Made by a program: the position numbers and the translations under genes
Shown here: positions 1 through 9,710 of the stretch, in pieces
How the letters are laid out: the number at the start of each line of letters is the position of its first letter
Position numbering within the stretch: the stretch's first letter is position 1
Origin: Gammaproteobacteria bacterium
Lineage (GTDB): Bacteria > Pseudomonadota > Gammaproteobacteria > Pseudomonadales > Ketobacteraceae
Direction: 5' to 3'
Assembly: GCA_013178375.1 (NCBI GenBank)
Contig: JABLXQ010000050.1
Span: 1-41,701, forward strand
DNA: 41,701 nucleotides
Notes under the pieces: model-generated
Seen by the model: only the letters and a program-made list of their open reading frames with translations
The model's database searches: none
What the model was told of the DNA's origin: nothing

Positions 1-1900
1 CGCGCAGCCGCTGCTGGTGGAAGTCTGCATCTGCTGTGATGGCCATGAGCAGCTGGATGCACAGGTGCTGTTCCATCCTGCTGGGTCGGAGGATGGCATT
101 TGCATGCCTTTGACGCAGCAAGATGAGGCGAAATGGAGTGCAGTCATCTACCCAACCCAGATCGGCGCCCATCGCCTGATGGTGGAAGCCTGGGTCGATG
201 ACTGGAGTACCTATTGCAAGGCGTTGCGGATCAAGCGCGCAGCCAGTCTGGACATCAGACTTGATGTACAGGAGGGATTGCTGTTGCTGGAACAGCTGGC
301 GGGGGCTGCTGCACCGCCGCGCCGGAAGCTGGCGCTGGAGCTTCTTCAGCTTGGCCGCGAGTTGGCGCAGACTACAGTCGCCGATGCCTGTGAACGATTG
401 CTGAGTGAGCAGGTCGCAATGCAGGTGAAGTTGCTGAAGCCCCGCAGCTTTCTGGCGCGGGTGTCGCAGACTTTTGAAGTCGAGCGCGAAGCTGCGGGAT
501 TTGCCAGCTGGTATGAATTGTTCCCGCGCTCGGCTGCTGCTGATCCCAATATTGGGCATGCGACTTTTGATGACGTGATTGCGCGTCTGCCGGCAATACA
601 GGCGATGGGTTTTGACGTCCTGTATTTTCCGCCCATTCACCCCATTGGTCACACCCATCGGAAAGGTCGCAACAACGCGTTGAAAGCGATGCCCGGCGAA
701 CCTGGCAGCCCCTATGCTATCGGCAGTCAGGACGGAGGGCACACGGCGGTTCATCCGCAACTGGGCGGACTGGAATCGTTTCAGCGCCTGCGTCGGGCAG
801 CCCAGAAACTTGGCATTGAAGTGGCCCTCGACTTCGCAATCCAGTGCTCGCCGGATCATCCCTGGCTCTGGCAGCATCCCGGCTGGTTCCGCTGGCGTCC
901 GGACGGCACTGTTCATTACGCAGAAAATCCACCGAAAAAATATGAAGATATTGTGCCGGTGGACTTTTACGCCAAGGATGCCAAACCTGATTTGTGGCTG
1001 GCATTGCGTGACGTAGTTCTATTCTGGGTCGAACAGGGTGTGAAAACGTTTCGCGTGGATAATCCGCATACGAAGCCATTGCCGTTCTGGCAGTGGCTGA
1101 TCGGCAGCGTACGGCGGCGACATCCGGAGGTCATTTTTCTTTCCGAGGCATTTACCTATCCGGCAATGATGTATCAACTGGCCAAGCTTGGTTTCTCGCA
1201 GAGCTATACATATTTTATCTGGCGCAATACCCGCCGTGAGCTGAGCGAATACCTGATGGAGTTGACCGGATCGGCGCCACGGGATTTTTTCCGGCCCCAT
1301 TTTTTTGTCAACACGCCGGATATCAATCCCCACTTTCTGCAAACAGCAGGACGGGCGGGCTTTGTAATCCGCGCTGCCCTGGCGGCGACATTGTCTGGTC
1401 TGTGGGGCATCTACAGCGGCTTCGAATTGTGTGAGGCTGACGCGATTCCGGGCCGGGAGGAATACTGGCGTTCGGAAAAATACGAGATAAAACACCGAAA
1501 CTGGAAAGCGCCCGGCAATATCATTGATGTGATTGCGCAGCTGAACAGAATACGGCGAGAAAATCCGGCCTTGCATACTCACATGGGTGTCCGGTTCTAT
1601 GATTGCGGCAATGACCGGATATTGTATTTCAGCAAGGCGACGCCCGCGGTAAACAACTATCTTCTGATTGCCATCAGCCTGGATCCGCATCAGGGTCAGG
1701 AGGCTGTTCTGCCGTTTCCTGCCGCAAGTCTTGGGCTGCCAGCTGGAGCTGAATTTGACGTTGAAGAGTTGACGCGTGGGCAGGCTTTCCGTTGGCGCGA
1801 TGAACCTCATCACTGGTATTTCAATCCGGATGACTTGCCATTTGCAATCTGGCGAGTTCGTCCAGCCGGTGCGGGAAAGGTGGCATCAGGAGCTTACTGA
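1..1900 (+). CDS. glgE: GlgE, alpha-1,4-glucan:maltose-1-phosphate maltosyltransferase (5' end cut by window)
   Basis: GlgE transfers maltosyl units from alpha-maltose-1-phosphate to the non-reducing end of alpha-1,4-glucan in the cytoplasm. The frame is open to the left edge, so the first few dozen codons are missing; 632 codons are visible and the family is usually 650-700 residues. An N-terminal beta-sandwich is followed by the GH13_3 barrel. Numbering from the GTG at position 17, the nucleophile lies in FRVDNPHTKP (Asp348) and the acid/base in FLSEAF (Glu377). Family signatures WYELFPRS, PPIHPIG, HRKGRNN and AENPPKKYEDI are intact. The TGA at 1898-1900 is one base before the treS ATG, which suggests translational coupling and supplies the enzyme that consumes the maltose-1-phosphate made by the next protein. 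Identification is very secure. Confidence 0.96.
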   Translation, partial: AQPLLVEVCICCDGHEQLDAQVLFHPAGSEDGICMPLTQQDEAKWSAVIYPTQIGAHRLMVEAWVDDWSTYCKALRIKRAASLDIRLDVQEGLLLLEQLAGAAAPPRRKLALELLQLGRELAQTTVADACERLLSEQVAMQVKLLKPRSFLARVSQTFEVEREAAGFASWYELFPRSAAADPNIGHATFDDVIARLPAIQAMGFDVLYFPPIHPIGHTHRKGRNNALKAMPGEPGSPYAIGSQDGGHTAVHPQLGGLESFQRLRRAAQKLGIEVALDFAIQCSPDHPWLWQHPGWFRWRPDGTVHYAENPPKKYEDIVPVDFYAKDAKPDLWLALRDVVLFWVEQGVKTFRVDNPHTKPLPFWQWLIGSVRRRHPEVIFLSEAFTYPAMMYQLAKLGFSQSYTYFIWRNTRRELSEYLMELTGSAPRDFFRPHFFVNTPDINPHFLQTAGRAGFVIRAALAATLSGLWGIYSGFELCEADAIPGREEYWRSEKYEIKHRNWKAPGNIIDVIAQLNRIRRENPALHTHMGVRFYDCGNDRILYFSKATPAVNNYLLIAISLDPHQGQEAVLPFPAASLGLPAGAEFDVEELTRGQAFRWRDEPHHWYFNPDDLPFAIWRVRPAGAGKVASGAY

Positions 1901-1901
1901 C

Positions 1902-4900
1902 ATGCTGCAGACTGTGACTGACATGAAAGCAGTAGCGAATGCACACGGCGGCGCGATAGCGTATGTTGACGATCCGCAATGGTATAAAGACGCCATCATC
2001 TACCAGTTGCATGTCAAATCCTTCTTCGATGCCAATAACGACGGAATCGGTGATTTCGAAGGGCTGATCAGCAAGCTCGATTACATTTCCAGCCTGGGTG
2101 TTAATGCGATCTGGTTGCTACCGTTCTATCCAAGCCCGCGACGCGACGATGGCTACGATATTGCTGATTACCGCGCAGTGCATCCGGATTACGGCAATAT
2201 GAAGATTGTGAAGCGCTTCCTTGCTGCTGCCCATGCCCGTGGCCTGCGCGTGATCACCGAGCTGGTGATCAATCATACGTCAGACCAGCATCCCTGGTTT
2301 CAGCGGGCGCGCAGGGCCAGGGCGGGATCGGCGGCGCGTAATTACTATGTCTGGTCTAACAGCGATCAGCAGTACGCAGGCACCCGCATCATATTTCTGG
2401 ATAGTGAGGTGTCGAACTGGACCTGGGACCCGGTGGCGAACGCCTATTTCTGGCACCGGTTCTATTCCCATCAGCCGGACCTGAATTTTGATAATCCACA
2501 GGTGCTCAAAGCGGTGTTGGGAGTCTTGCGATTCTGGCTTGAGCTCGGTGTCGATGGATTGCGACTGGATGCGGTGCCATATCTGGTCGAAAGGGAAGGT
2601 ACTTCGAATGAAAATCTGCCGGAAACCCATGCGATCCTGAAGCGCATCCGCGCCGAGATAGATGCGGCTTTTCCCGGCCGTATGTTGCTGGCCGAGGCGA
2701 ATCAATGGCCTGAAGATACCCAGCTGTATTTTGGCAACAACGATGAGTGTCATATGGCATTCCATTTTCCGCTGATGCCACGCATGTATATGGCGCTGGC
2801 TCAGGAGGACAGGTTTCCGATTACCGATATTCTGCGCCAGACGCCGGATATTCCGGAGCAATGCCAATGGGCCATTTTTTTGCGCAACCACGACGAGTTA
2901 ACGCTGGAGATGGTGACTGATCGTGAGCGTGACTATCTTTGGCAAAAGTATGCCACAGATCCACGAGCGCGTATCAACCTTGGTATTCGTCGCCGATTGG
3001 CGCCGTTGCTTGAATATGACCGCCGCCGCGTCGAACTGTTGAACTCGCTGCTGTTGTCGATGCCGGGAACACCGGTTATCTACTATGGTGACGAAATATT
3101 CATGGGCGACAATATTTATCTGGGTGATCGTGACGGGGTACGTACGCCGATGCAATGGTCGCCGGATCGCAATGGCGGATTCTCACGAGCGGACCCACCC
3201 AGGCTGGTGTTGCCGCCCATCATGGATTCACTTTCAGGATTTGCCTCGGTCAACGTGGAAGCACAGTCACGGGATCCACATTCGCTACTGAACTGGATGC
3301 GACGCATGCTGGAAATCCGCAAGCGTCAGAAAGTGTTTGGTCGCGGTTCACTGAAGCTGCTGACGCCTGCCAATCGCCGTGTACTGGCTTATCTGCGCAG
3401 CAGCGCCGAGGTGGCCAATGCTGTAATTCCCGGCACGGCAGCCGAAACAGTTTTGTGTGTGGCCAATGTGGCGCGATCGGCACAGGCAGTTGAACTCGAT
3501 TTGTCGGCTTTTGCCGGTCGCGTGCCGGTGGAAATGACGGGAGGCGCGACATTTCCACCGATAGGCCGACTGCCATATCTGCTGACGTTGCCTCCGTACG
3601 GGTTTTACTGGTTTTTGCTGGCGGAGAACAGCGCCATGCCGGCCTGGCACGTGCCGTATCCTGAGCCCATGCCCGACCTGTTGACACTTGTTCTGCCAGA
3701 CGGAATTCAGGGCCTGCTCTCGGTCCCCATTCTGCAGCGACTGGAATACGATATTTTGCCGGCCTATTTGCCGATGAGACGCTGGTTTGCAACCAAAAAT
3801 GAGACGCTGCAGTCGGCGCGACTGGTTGAAGCCTGCATGATGGAAGACAAGACTGCGTCGATTGTCCTGACGGAAGTGGCGGTCAAAAGCGACAGCGGCA
3901 CGGTCCGTTACCTGTTGCCAATAGGATTGATCGATGAAGCTGCCATCAGCGGACCGCTACCCGAGCAACTTGCGCTCGCGCGCACCCGTCGCGGCAAGCA
4001 CCTGGGTTATCTGACAGATGCCTTTGCCTTGAAGGAATTCGGGAATCTGTTGGTGCGGTTGTTGCGCAAACAGGCGTGCCTGCCCGCGCGGGACGGCGAA
4101 GTCCGGTTTTGTTTGGCGAACGCGTGCCGGTCCCTGCCGTCGGTGGATGACGCGGATGTGCGCTGGATCGGTGTCGAACAGTCGAATAGTTCGCTGGTGG
4201 TGGGTAATGCCGTGATCATTAAAATAATCCGGCGCGTCGTTGGTGGCCAGCATCCGGAAGCAGAAATGAGTCGCGAGCTGACTGCCCGTGGTTTTGCCAA
4301 CACGGCGCCCATGCTGGGTGAGATCGTTCGTGTCGATAAAGATGGTGTTCCGCATGTCTGGGCGATAGCGCAAGGTTACATACATAACCAGGGTGACGGC
4401 TGGAGCTGGATGCAGAGCCTGATTGAGCGACTGCGACAAACCACATTGATTGCGGTGGATGATGGGGTATTGCTCGACCGCTCGTTGCTGCAGCGGGAAA
4501 TTTCTGAATTTGCAGGAATTATCGGCCGGCGGCTCAGCGAAATGCATGGCGTACTGGCTGCGCCCTCCGATAATCCGGATTTTGCCACGGAAATTGCCGG
4601 TCAGGAGCAGTGTGGGCGTTGGACCAGGTCCGTGCAAGAACAGATTGATGCAGCGCTGACGGTGCTGGCGCAGACGCAGAACTGGACTGAAGCATGGCAG
4701 GTTGACGCCTCTAATGCACTGGTCCAGGCGCGAGCATTTCTGCACGGATCCGTACAACGGCTGGCGGCGTCGGGTCAGGGCTCGTTATGTTGTCGCATTC
4801 ACGGAGACATGCACCTTGGACAGGTACTGGTTGCGCAGCAGGACGCCTATCTGATTGATTTCGAAGGAGAGCCAGCACGCACGTTGGAGGAGCGGCGCGG

Positions 4901-5285
4901 AAAGAACAGCCCGCAGCGGGATGTGGCTGGCATGCTGCGTTCGCTGGATTATGCGATTGCCAAGGCAGGCGAAGGCGCCTCAGCGGCATTCAATGCATTG
5001 TTGACAGAATCTGGCAATGCCATTCACGCCGCATTTATGCACTCGTACCGGCAATCGGCTAACGAATGGGAAGTATCCGGGCCAGATACCGCTGACAGCC
5101 TGGTTGAACTTTTCCTTCTGGAAAAAGTGGCTTACGAAATCGTGTATGAAGCGGCGAATCGACCCGCCTGGTTGCCAGTGCCTTTGCAGGGGCTGGTCAA
5201 GTTGGCGGAACGTCTTGGACTGTCGTCCGTTGCAGGGTGGGAGCCGGGCCGGCCGGCCGTTGCGGCGCAGAGGCGGATTCTGTAG
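1902..5285 (+). CDS. treS: Trehalose synthase fused to maltokinase (TreS-Pep2)
   Basis: This 1127-residue bifunctional protein interconverts trehalose and maltose (N-terminal GH13_16 half) and phosphorylates maltose with ATP to maltose-1-phosphate (C-terminal half). The ATG at 1902 has AGGAG at 1888-1892; the frame also opens further upstream inside glgE, but that part has no family match. TreS signatures: DPQWYKDAIIYQLHVKSF near the N terminus, nucleophile Asp223 in GLRLDAVPYL, acid Glu265 in LLAEANQWPE, and Asp331 in RNHDELTLEM. A beta-domain ends near residue 560. The kinase begins near 585 (LPAYLPMRRWFA) and carries HGDMHLGQ (967-974) and DFEGEP (986-991), the catalytic and Mg-binding motifs of maltokinase. 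The fusion is common in proteobacteria. Its product feeds GlgE directly. Confidence 0.96.
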   Translation: MLQTVTDMKAVANAHGGAIAYVDDPQWYKDAIIYQLHVKSFFDANNDGIGDFEGLISKLDYISSLGVNAIWLLPFYPSPRRDDGYDIADYRAVHPDYGNMKIVKRFLAAAHARGLRVITELVINHTSDQHPWFQRARRARAGSAARNYYVWSNSDQQYAGTRIIFLDSEVSNWTWDPVANAYFWHRFYSHQPDLNFDNPQVLKAVLGVLRFWLELGVDGLRLDAVPYLVEREGTSNENLPETHAILKRIRAEIDAAFPGRMLLAEANQWPEDTQLYFGNNDECHMAFHFPLMPRMYMALAQEDRFPITDILRQTPDIPEQCQWAIFLRNHDELTLEMVTDRERDYLWQKYATDPRARINLGIRRRLAPLLEYDRRRVELLNSLLLSMPGTPVIYYGDEIFMGDNIYLGDRDGVRTPMQWSPDRNGGFSRADPPRLVLPPIMDSLSGFASVNVEAQSRDPHSLLNWMRRMLEIRKRQKVFGRGSLKLLTPANRRVLAYLRSSAEVANAVIPGTAAETVLCVANVARSAQAVELDLSAFAGRVPVEMTGGATFPPIGRLPYLLTLPPYGFYWFLLAENSAMPAWHVPYPEPMPDLLTLVLPDGIQGLLSVPILQRLEYDILPAYLPMRRWFATKNETLQSARLVEACMMEDKTASIVLTEVAVKSDSGTVRYLLPIGLIDEAAISGPLPEQLALARTRRGKHLGYLTDAFALKEFGNLLVRLLRKQACLPARDGEVRFCLANACRSLPSVDDADVRWIGVEQSNSSLVVGNAVIIKIIRRVVGGQHPEAEMSRELTARGFANTAPMLGEIVRVDKDGVPHVWAIAQGYIHNQGDGWSWMQSLIERLRQTTLIAVDDGVLLDRSLLQREISEFAGIIGRRLSEMHGVLAAPSDNPDFATEIAGQEQCGRWTRSVQEQIDAALTVLAQTQNWTEAWQVDASNALVQARAFLHGSVQRLAASGQGSLCCRIHGDMHLGQVLVAQQDAYLIDFEGEPARTLEERRGKNSPQRDVAGMLRSLDYAIAKAGEGASAAFNALLTESGNAIHAAFMHSYRQSANEWEVSGPDTADSLVELFLLEKVAYEIVYEAANRPAWLPVPLQGLVKLAERLGLSSVAGWEPGRPAVAAQRRIL

Positions 5286-5302
5286 AAAGTCCCGGCGTGA
5301 AA

Positions 5303-5328
5303 GAAAAAGCGGCAGACGCTTTTCCTTC
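5303..5328 (+). terminator. Possible weak terminator after treS
   Basis: AAAAGCG (5305-5311) pairs with CGCTTTT (5317-5323) around a 5-base loop, followed by a pyrimidine-rich CCTTCT. It lies 20 bases after the treS stop. The stem is short and the T tract is interrupted, so this is a tentative call; the larger hairpin at 5424-5462 may do the real work. Confidence 0.35.
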
Positions 5329-5423
5329 TAACAAATGTTTTTTTCAGGAAAGTATCTTCAGAAAGTTGAAATGAAGTTGATCAACACGGACATGTTGAAA
5401 ACGGATTCGTATAAATATTTACG

Positions 5424-5462
5424 AGAAAGGCGTCTGGTAAAAAATGCACCAAACGCCTTTCT
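5424..5462. terminator. Bidirectional terminator hairpin between treS and csbD
   Basis: A 15-base arm at 5424-5438 (AGAAAGGCGTCTGGT) pairs with 5448-5462 with one mismatch, leaving a 9-base loop. It lies between two convergent genes, treS on plus and csbD on minus. The arms end in AGAAA/TTTCT, so each strand carries a short U-rich 3' side. The position and near-perfect stem fit a shared terminator. Confidence 0.7.
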
Positions 5463-5486
5463 GCCAGTGGCAGGATGCCGCCTTTG

Positions 5487-5690
5487 CTACGCGCTTAGCC
5501 GACGCTCAAACTCTTTGACTTCGCGTTCGACGATGTCGCGTGCCCGGCCAGTCCGCTCCTGTATCCGTCCGATCAGGTATTCGCGGTTGCCCTCTACAAC
5601 ATCCAGATCGTCGTTGGTGAGTTTGCCCCACTTGCGTTGGGCGTCGCCTTTCAATTGTTTCCACTTACCTTTGATGATATCTTCGTTCAT
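5487..5690 (-). CDS. CsbD family stress protein
   Basis: This 67-residue soluble protein begins [18 protein letters not shown], the CsbD family hallmark, and is highly charged and helical. CsbD proteins are abundant general-stress proteins in many bacteria (sigma-B controlled in Bacillus); their biochemical role is unknown. The start has an AGGGAG ribosome site about 10 bases upstream. It follows the DUF1328 gene on the same strand, 67 bases downstream, and the two probably form a stress-induced pair. Its end faces treS across the hairpin at 5424-5462. Confidence 0.9.
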   Translation of the reverse strand: MNEDIIKGKWKQLKGDAQRKWGKLTNDDLDVVEGNREYLIGRIQERTGRARDIVEREVKEFERRLSA

Positions 5691-5757
5691 GGTCGTGTTT
5701 CTCCCTGGTAAAGGTACTGCTCGTTTTTTGCATGAAGTATCTTGTCGACCGATTTGA

Positions 5758-5925
5758 TTACAGTGGTGGTGGCCGACGTCCCACGACTAGTGATATGACC
5801 AGTGCTATAAGCGCTATCACGAAAAGTATTTTTGCAATCATGGTGGCGCTACCGGCGATGCCGCCGAATCCAAGTGCTGCAGCGACCACCGCAATAATCA
5901 GAAACAACAGTGCATAGTAAAGCAT
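5758..5925 (-). CDS. DUF1328 (YtjA-like) small membrane protein
   Basis: Translating 5925 down to 5758 gives a 55-residue protein, [16 protein letters not shown] at the start, with two hydrophobic segments (about residues 3-20 and 28-48), a central [10 protein letters not shown] loop and a short GRRPPPL tail. This matches the DUF1328/YtjA family of tiny inner-membrane proteins, which are common in stress regulons and have no known function. An AGGTG ribosome site precedes the ATG. Because of its size it is easily missed. It sits just upstream of csbD on the same strand. Confidence 0.88.
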   Translation of the reverse strand: MLYYALLFLIIAVVAAALGFGGIAGSATMIAKILFVIALIALVISLVVGRRPPPL

Positions 5926-6233
5926 TGTGATTCACCTCTGTTTTGGCTTGCTCGTTGTCAAGGAATTCTTAATCAGGATTCATGCCAACGTGATATGAAC
6001 GAAAATCAGGGGTTTGCCTCTTGCTGACAGAGCAGAAGCTGAATGTGTTCAGCAACCCTTGCAATGGAAACCGCAAGACTTACAAATTCCATGTGGTTGT
6101 TGTGTGCCGGGTGGCTTGCTGTGCAGATCCAGCTTGGGTATGCTCGCCAACGATAGTGTTTCAACCGTTTGCGGTTGGCCGCAGCTATTAACCTCGTCGG
6201 CCGTTGCTGGCCGGATAAGAGCATCGATTACCG
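5926..6233. other. Intergenic region between divergent DUF1328 and hybrid kinase genes
   Basis: These 308 bases separate divergently transcribed genes and so should hold promoters for both. I see no convincing coding frame, RNA or clear sigma-70 box. The end reads GGATAAGAG about 15 bases before the kinase ATG, a weak ribosome site. Confidence 0.5.
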
Positions 6234-9200
6234 ATGAATACATCCGAACTGCCAACCTCTGTTACCAACGATCCAGTCAGTGATCGTGCCTTTCGAACCG
6301 TTCTCACCCGTCATGTCGTGGTGCCGCTGGGATTTGGGATGGTCACCATTATATTTTTTGCGGTGATTATCTATTACCTGTTGTCACTGAGCCGCTGGGT
6401 CGAAAATACCGAAGAAATTGTCAGTGATTCCAATCTCCTCCTGCAACTGTTGGTGGATCATGAGACGGCCGTGCGCGGCTTTGTCATTACCGGCGAGGAA
6501 GAGTTTCTTGAACCTTATCGCCAGGCCGAGCGACGTGTGAAACCGATTATCGAAAAAATTCAGACGAGTCTGGATAAAGGCGAGAAAGTCCAGCGAGGAA
6601 GACTCGATAGCGTCTATGAAAATTATGAACAATGGCTGCGTTATGCCAATACTCTGATCGACATGAAGCGACAAAACCTGACCACCGCCGAAATAGTCAA
6701 CTCGCGTCAGGGCAAGCGGCTAACGGACCAAATGCGTCTGCTGATGGCCGAATTTGTTACCGAAGCGAAAATGGTGAAGACCGGCCATCGGAATCAGGCC
6801 AGAATGCTGGTAATCGTGCTTTCGGGAGCCTATTTTCTCATTAGCCTTTTGTTTAGCGGGCTGATGGCTTATGGCGGTCGGCGACAGTTGCGAGGCCTTT
6901 CGCAAACCTATGCCGACCTGATGCGCCGGCAACAGGAGCAAACAAGTGCGCTCGAACAGGAAGCCTGGCTTCATGCAGGGGAGAGCGGCGTGGCAGACTG
7001 CATTATCGCCCAGCCTTCAACGCTGGCGCTGGCGCAGAGTGTGCTCAACTTCCTGACAAATTATCTCGGTGGCAGGGTTGGTGCCGTTTATCTTGCCGAC
7101 AATGACGACGCCTTTTCGCGTGTTGCAGATTATGGGTTTTCGCGCGCCATGGCATCCCAGGAGCAGACATTGGCGGCTGGTGAAGGTCTGGTGGGACAGG
7201 CGGCGAACGAACGCACCCTGATGTATCTCGATGATATCAAGACCAGCTATTTCAAAGTGAATTCAGGGTTGGGCGAGGCCGATCCAGCTGCGCTGGTCTT
7301 GTTGCCATTGCTGGAGGAAGACCGGGTCATAGCGGTGTTGGAGTTGGGTTTCATGCGGGCGCTGGACCTGAAAGAGCGCGAGCTTCTGGAACGGGTCAGT
7401 GACAATCTGGGAACCGCATTTGCGGCTGCCCGTTATCGACAACGTCTGCGTGACATGCTGCTCAACGTCCAGCAGCTTAATGATGAACTGCAATCCCAGC
7501 AGGAAGAGCTACGTGTTGCCAACGAAGAATTGGAGGGGCAATCCCAGCTGCTGGAGGAATCCCATGCCCGTCTTGAAACGCAACGCGCTGAACTCGAAGA
7601 GAGCAATCTTGCACTCATGCAACAGCGTCAGGCGTTGCGCAGTAAAAATGAAACCCTGCTACAAACGCAACAGCTTCTGGAGGAGCACGCCCGCGAACTG
7701 GAGCGGGCCAGCCGCCACAAATCGGAATTCATTGCCAGCATGTCGCACGAGCTGCGCACGCCGCTTAACAGTCAGCTGATCTTGTCCCACCTTCTGGCAG
7801 AGAATGCGCAGGGTAATCTGACACCCGAGCAGGTGCGCAATGCTAAAGCAGTCTATGCGGCCGGTAAGGACCTGCTGGCACTGATCAATGATGTGCTCGA
7901 TATTGCAAAAATTGAAGTGGGCAAACTGGAAGTGCGTCCCAGCACTACCATGCTAAAGGATTTACTGGAATCGTTAACAGCGGGTTTCAGCGTGCTGGCG
8001 CAGGAAAAGAATCTTGATTTCCGGATTCATGTTGACCCTGATGTGGCACCCGAACTGTTTACTGACCGGCAGCGACTGGAACAGATCCTGCGTAATTTGC
8101 TGACCAATGCCATAAAATTTACCGAGCGGGGCCATGTCCATCTTGAGGTGACAGCCAGTGAAGGCGGACATATCCGCTTTATTGTTGTTGATACTGGTAT
8201 CGGTATCAGCGAAGAGGCAATGGATTATGTATTCGATCCGTTTCGCCAGGTGGATAGTGGCAACGCCCGCAAATTCGGTGGCACTGGTCTCGGGTTGTCA
8301 ATTTCGCGCCAGCTTGCCGCCCTGCTGGGTGGCAGTATCAGCGCAACCAGCGTGCCAGGCTCGGGTAGCTCGTTCACCCTGGATATTCCGGTGACGCTGA
8401 CGGTGACTCCGTCAGCGGATCAGCCGGAACCAATGGATGTATATGTCTCCGCACCTCCGGTGGAGCTGATCGATCCGCCCCTCCGACATGTTGAGGATGA
8501 CCGGTTTACGCTGACAGAGAATGAAAAAACCGTTTTGGTTATTGAGGACGAAGTTGAATTTGCCAAAATCCTGCATGACCTGGCTCACGAGCTGAACTAT
8601 CAGTGTCTGGTGGCGACGTCGGCAGAGGAAGGTCTGGAGCTTGCGTTGCAATTTCCCCTGTACGCCATTCTGCTGGATATGAAGCTGCCCGATCATTCCG
8701 GAATGACTGTGTTGGGGCAGTTAAAAGCCAACGCACGCCTGCGCCATATACCGGTACACGTGATCTCGGTGGAAGACCGGAGTGAGGCTGCCTTGCGCAT
8801 GGGAGCAATTGGCTACTTGTTGAAACCTGCCAGCCACGAGCAGCTGCGGGAAGTGTTCTTCAATATAGAGCGCCGGGTTGCCCGCAATTTCAGGCAGGTG
8901 CTGGTTGTGGAGAATGAGTGTGAACAGGATCGGTCGCTTGCCAATCTGATTGCGGAAACGGATATTGAAGTCACCTGCACCAGCACCGGCGCGCAGGTGA
9001 TCGAATTGTTGAAACAACGCACCTTTGACTGTTTGATAGTGGATTTCGAACTGGCAGATATGAAATCTGAAACGCTGCTTCACGCTATGTCGGCCGCCGA
9101 CCTGGGATCATTCCCCCCGGTGGTGATTTATGCTCAGCGGAATCTCACGCCGGAGGAGGAAGCCAGTCTGTTGCGCTATTCCCACTCTATCGTCGTCAAG

Positions 9201-9710
9201 GGTGCACGCTCGCCGGAACGCCTGCTTGACGAAGTCATGTTGTTCCTGCATAAAGTTGAAACCAATCTGTCCGGCGAGCACCGACAGTTATTGCAGGCTG
9301 CGCGCTCACCCAAGCGGGCGCTGGAAGGCAGAAAAATCCTACTGGTTGATGATGATGTGCGCAATGTGTTCGCGTTGACCAGTGCCTTGGAGAGCCGGAG
9401 CGCGTCGGTCGAAATTGCCCGTAATGGCCTTGAAGCAGTGGATAAAGTGAAGACTGTCGAGGATATTGACCTGATCCTGATGGACATGATGATGCCGGAA
9501 ATGGACGGGTATCAGGCCATGACTGAGATTCGCAAGGATTCGCGCTTCAGGAAACTGCCGATCATCGCGGTAACGGCGAAAGCCATGAAGGATGATCAGG
9601 ATCGCTGCCTGCGTGCCGGAGCAAATGATTACGTGGCGAAACCGGTCGACATTGACCGGCTGTTGTCACTAATACAGGTCTGGTTGCCTAAATTAAAGTT
9701 TTCTTCATGA
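6234..9710 (+). CDS. CHASE3-GAF hybrid sensor histidine kinase with three receiver domains
   Basis: This is a 1158-residue membrane hybrid kinase. A TM helix at about 27-50 is followed by a CHASE3 periplasmic domain (ETAVRGFVITGEEEFLEPY), a second TM at about 187-210, a GAF domain (about 255-395), a long Gln/Glu-rich coiled coil (about 405-500), HisKA with His505 in SMSHELRTPLN, and an HATPase with DTGIGI and GGTGLGLSI. Three receivers follow: REC1 with Asp815 (LLDMKLPDHSG), REC2 with Asp937, and REC3 with Asp1084 (MDMMMPEMDGY). REC2 looks degenerate: the acidic pair is replaced by Glu-Asn and the usual Thr by Ala, though Asp and Lys remain. The stop overlaps the cheR start (ATGA), so the two are coupled. 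The ligand is unknown. Its position between sugar and stress genes suggests a stress-sensing role (inference). Confidence 0.93.
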   Translation: MNTSELPTSVTNDPVSDRAFRTVLTRHVVVPLGFGMVTIIFFAVIIYYLLSLSRWVENTEEIVSDSNLLLQLLVDHETAVRGFVITGEEEFLEPYRQAERRVKPIIEKIQTSLDKGEKVQRGRLDSVYENYEQWLRYANTLIDMKRQNLTTAEIVNSRQGKRLTDQMRLLMAEFVTEAKMVKTGHRNQARMLVIVLSGAYFLISLLFSGLMAYGGRRQLRGLSQTYADLMRRQQEQTSALEQEAWLHAGESGVADCIIAQPSTLALAQSVLNFLTNYLGGRVGAVYLADNDDAFSRVADYGFSRAMASQEQTLAAGEGLVGQAANERTLMYLDDIKTSYFKVNSGLGEADPAALVLLPLLEEDRVIAVLELGFMRALDLKERELLERVSDNLGTAFAAARYRQRLRDMLLNVQQLNDELQSQQEELRVANEELEGQSQLLEESHARLETQRAELEESNLALMQQRQALRSKNETLLQTQQLLEEHARELERASRHKSEFIASMSHELRTPLNSQLILSHLLAENAQGNLTPEQVRNAKAVYAAGKDLLALINDVLDIAKIEVGKLEVRPSTTMLKDLLESLTAGFSVLAQEKNLDFRIHVDPDVAPELFTDRQRLEQILRNLLTNAIKFTERGHVHLEVTASEGGHIRFIVVDTGIGISEEAMDYVFDPFRQVDSGNARKFGGTGLGLSISRQLAALLGGSISATSVPGSGSSFTLDIPVTLTVTPSADQPEPMDVYVSAPPVELIDPPLRHVEDDRFTLTENEKTVLVIEDEVEFAKILHDLAHELNYQCLVATSAEEGLELALQFPLYAILLDMKLPDHSGMTVLGQLKANARLRHIPVHVISVEDRSEAALRMGAIGYLLKPASHEQLREVFFNIERRVARNFRQVLVVENECEQDRSLANLIAETDIEVTCTSTGAQVIELLKQRTFDCLIVDFELADMKSETLLHAMSAADLGSFPPVVIYAQRNLTPEEEASLLRYSHSIVVKGARSPERLLDEVMLFLHKVETNLSGEHRQLLQAARSPKRALEGRKILLVDDDVRNVFALTSALESRSASVEIARNGLEAVDKVKTVEDIDLILMDMMMPEMDGYQAMTEIRKDSRFRKLPIIAVTAKAMKDDQDRCLRAGANDYVAKPVDIDRLLSLIQVWLPKLKFSS

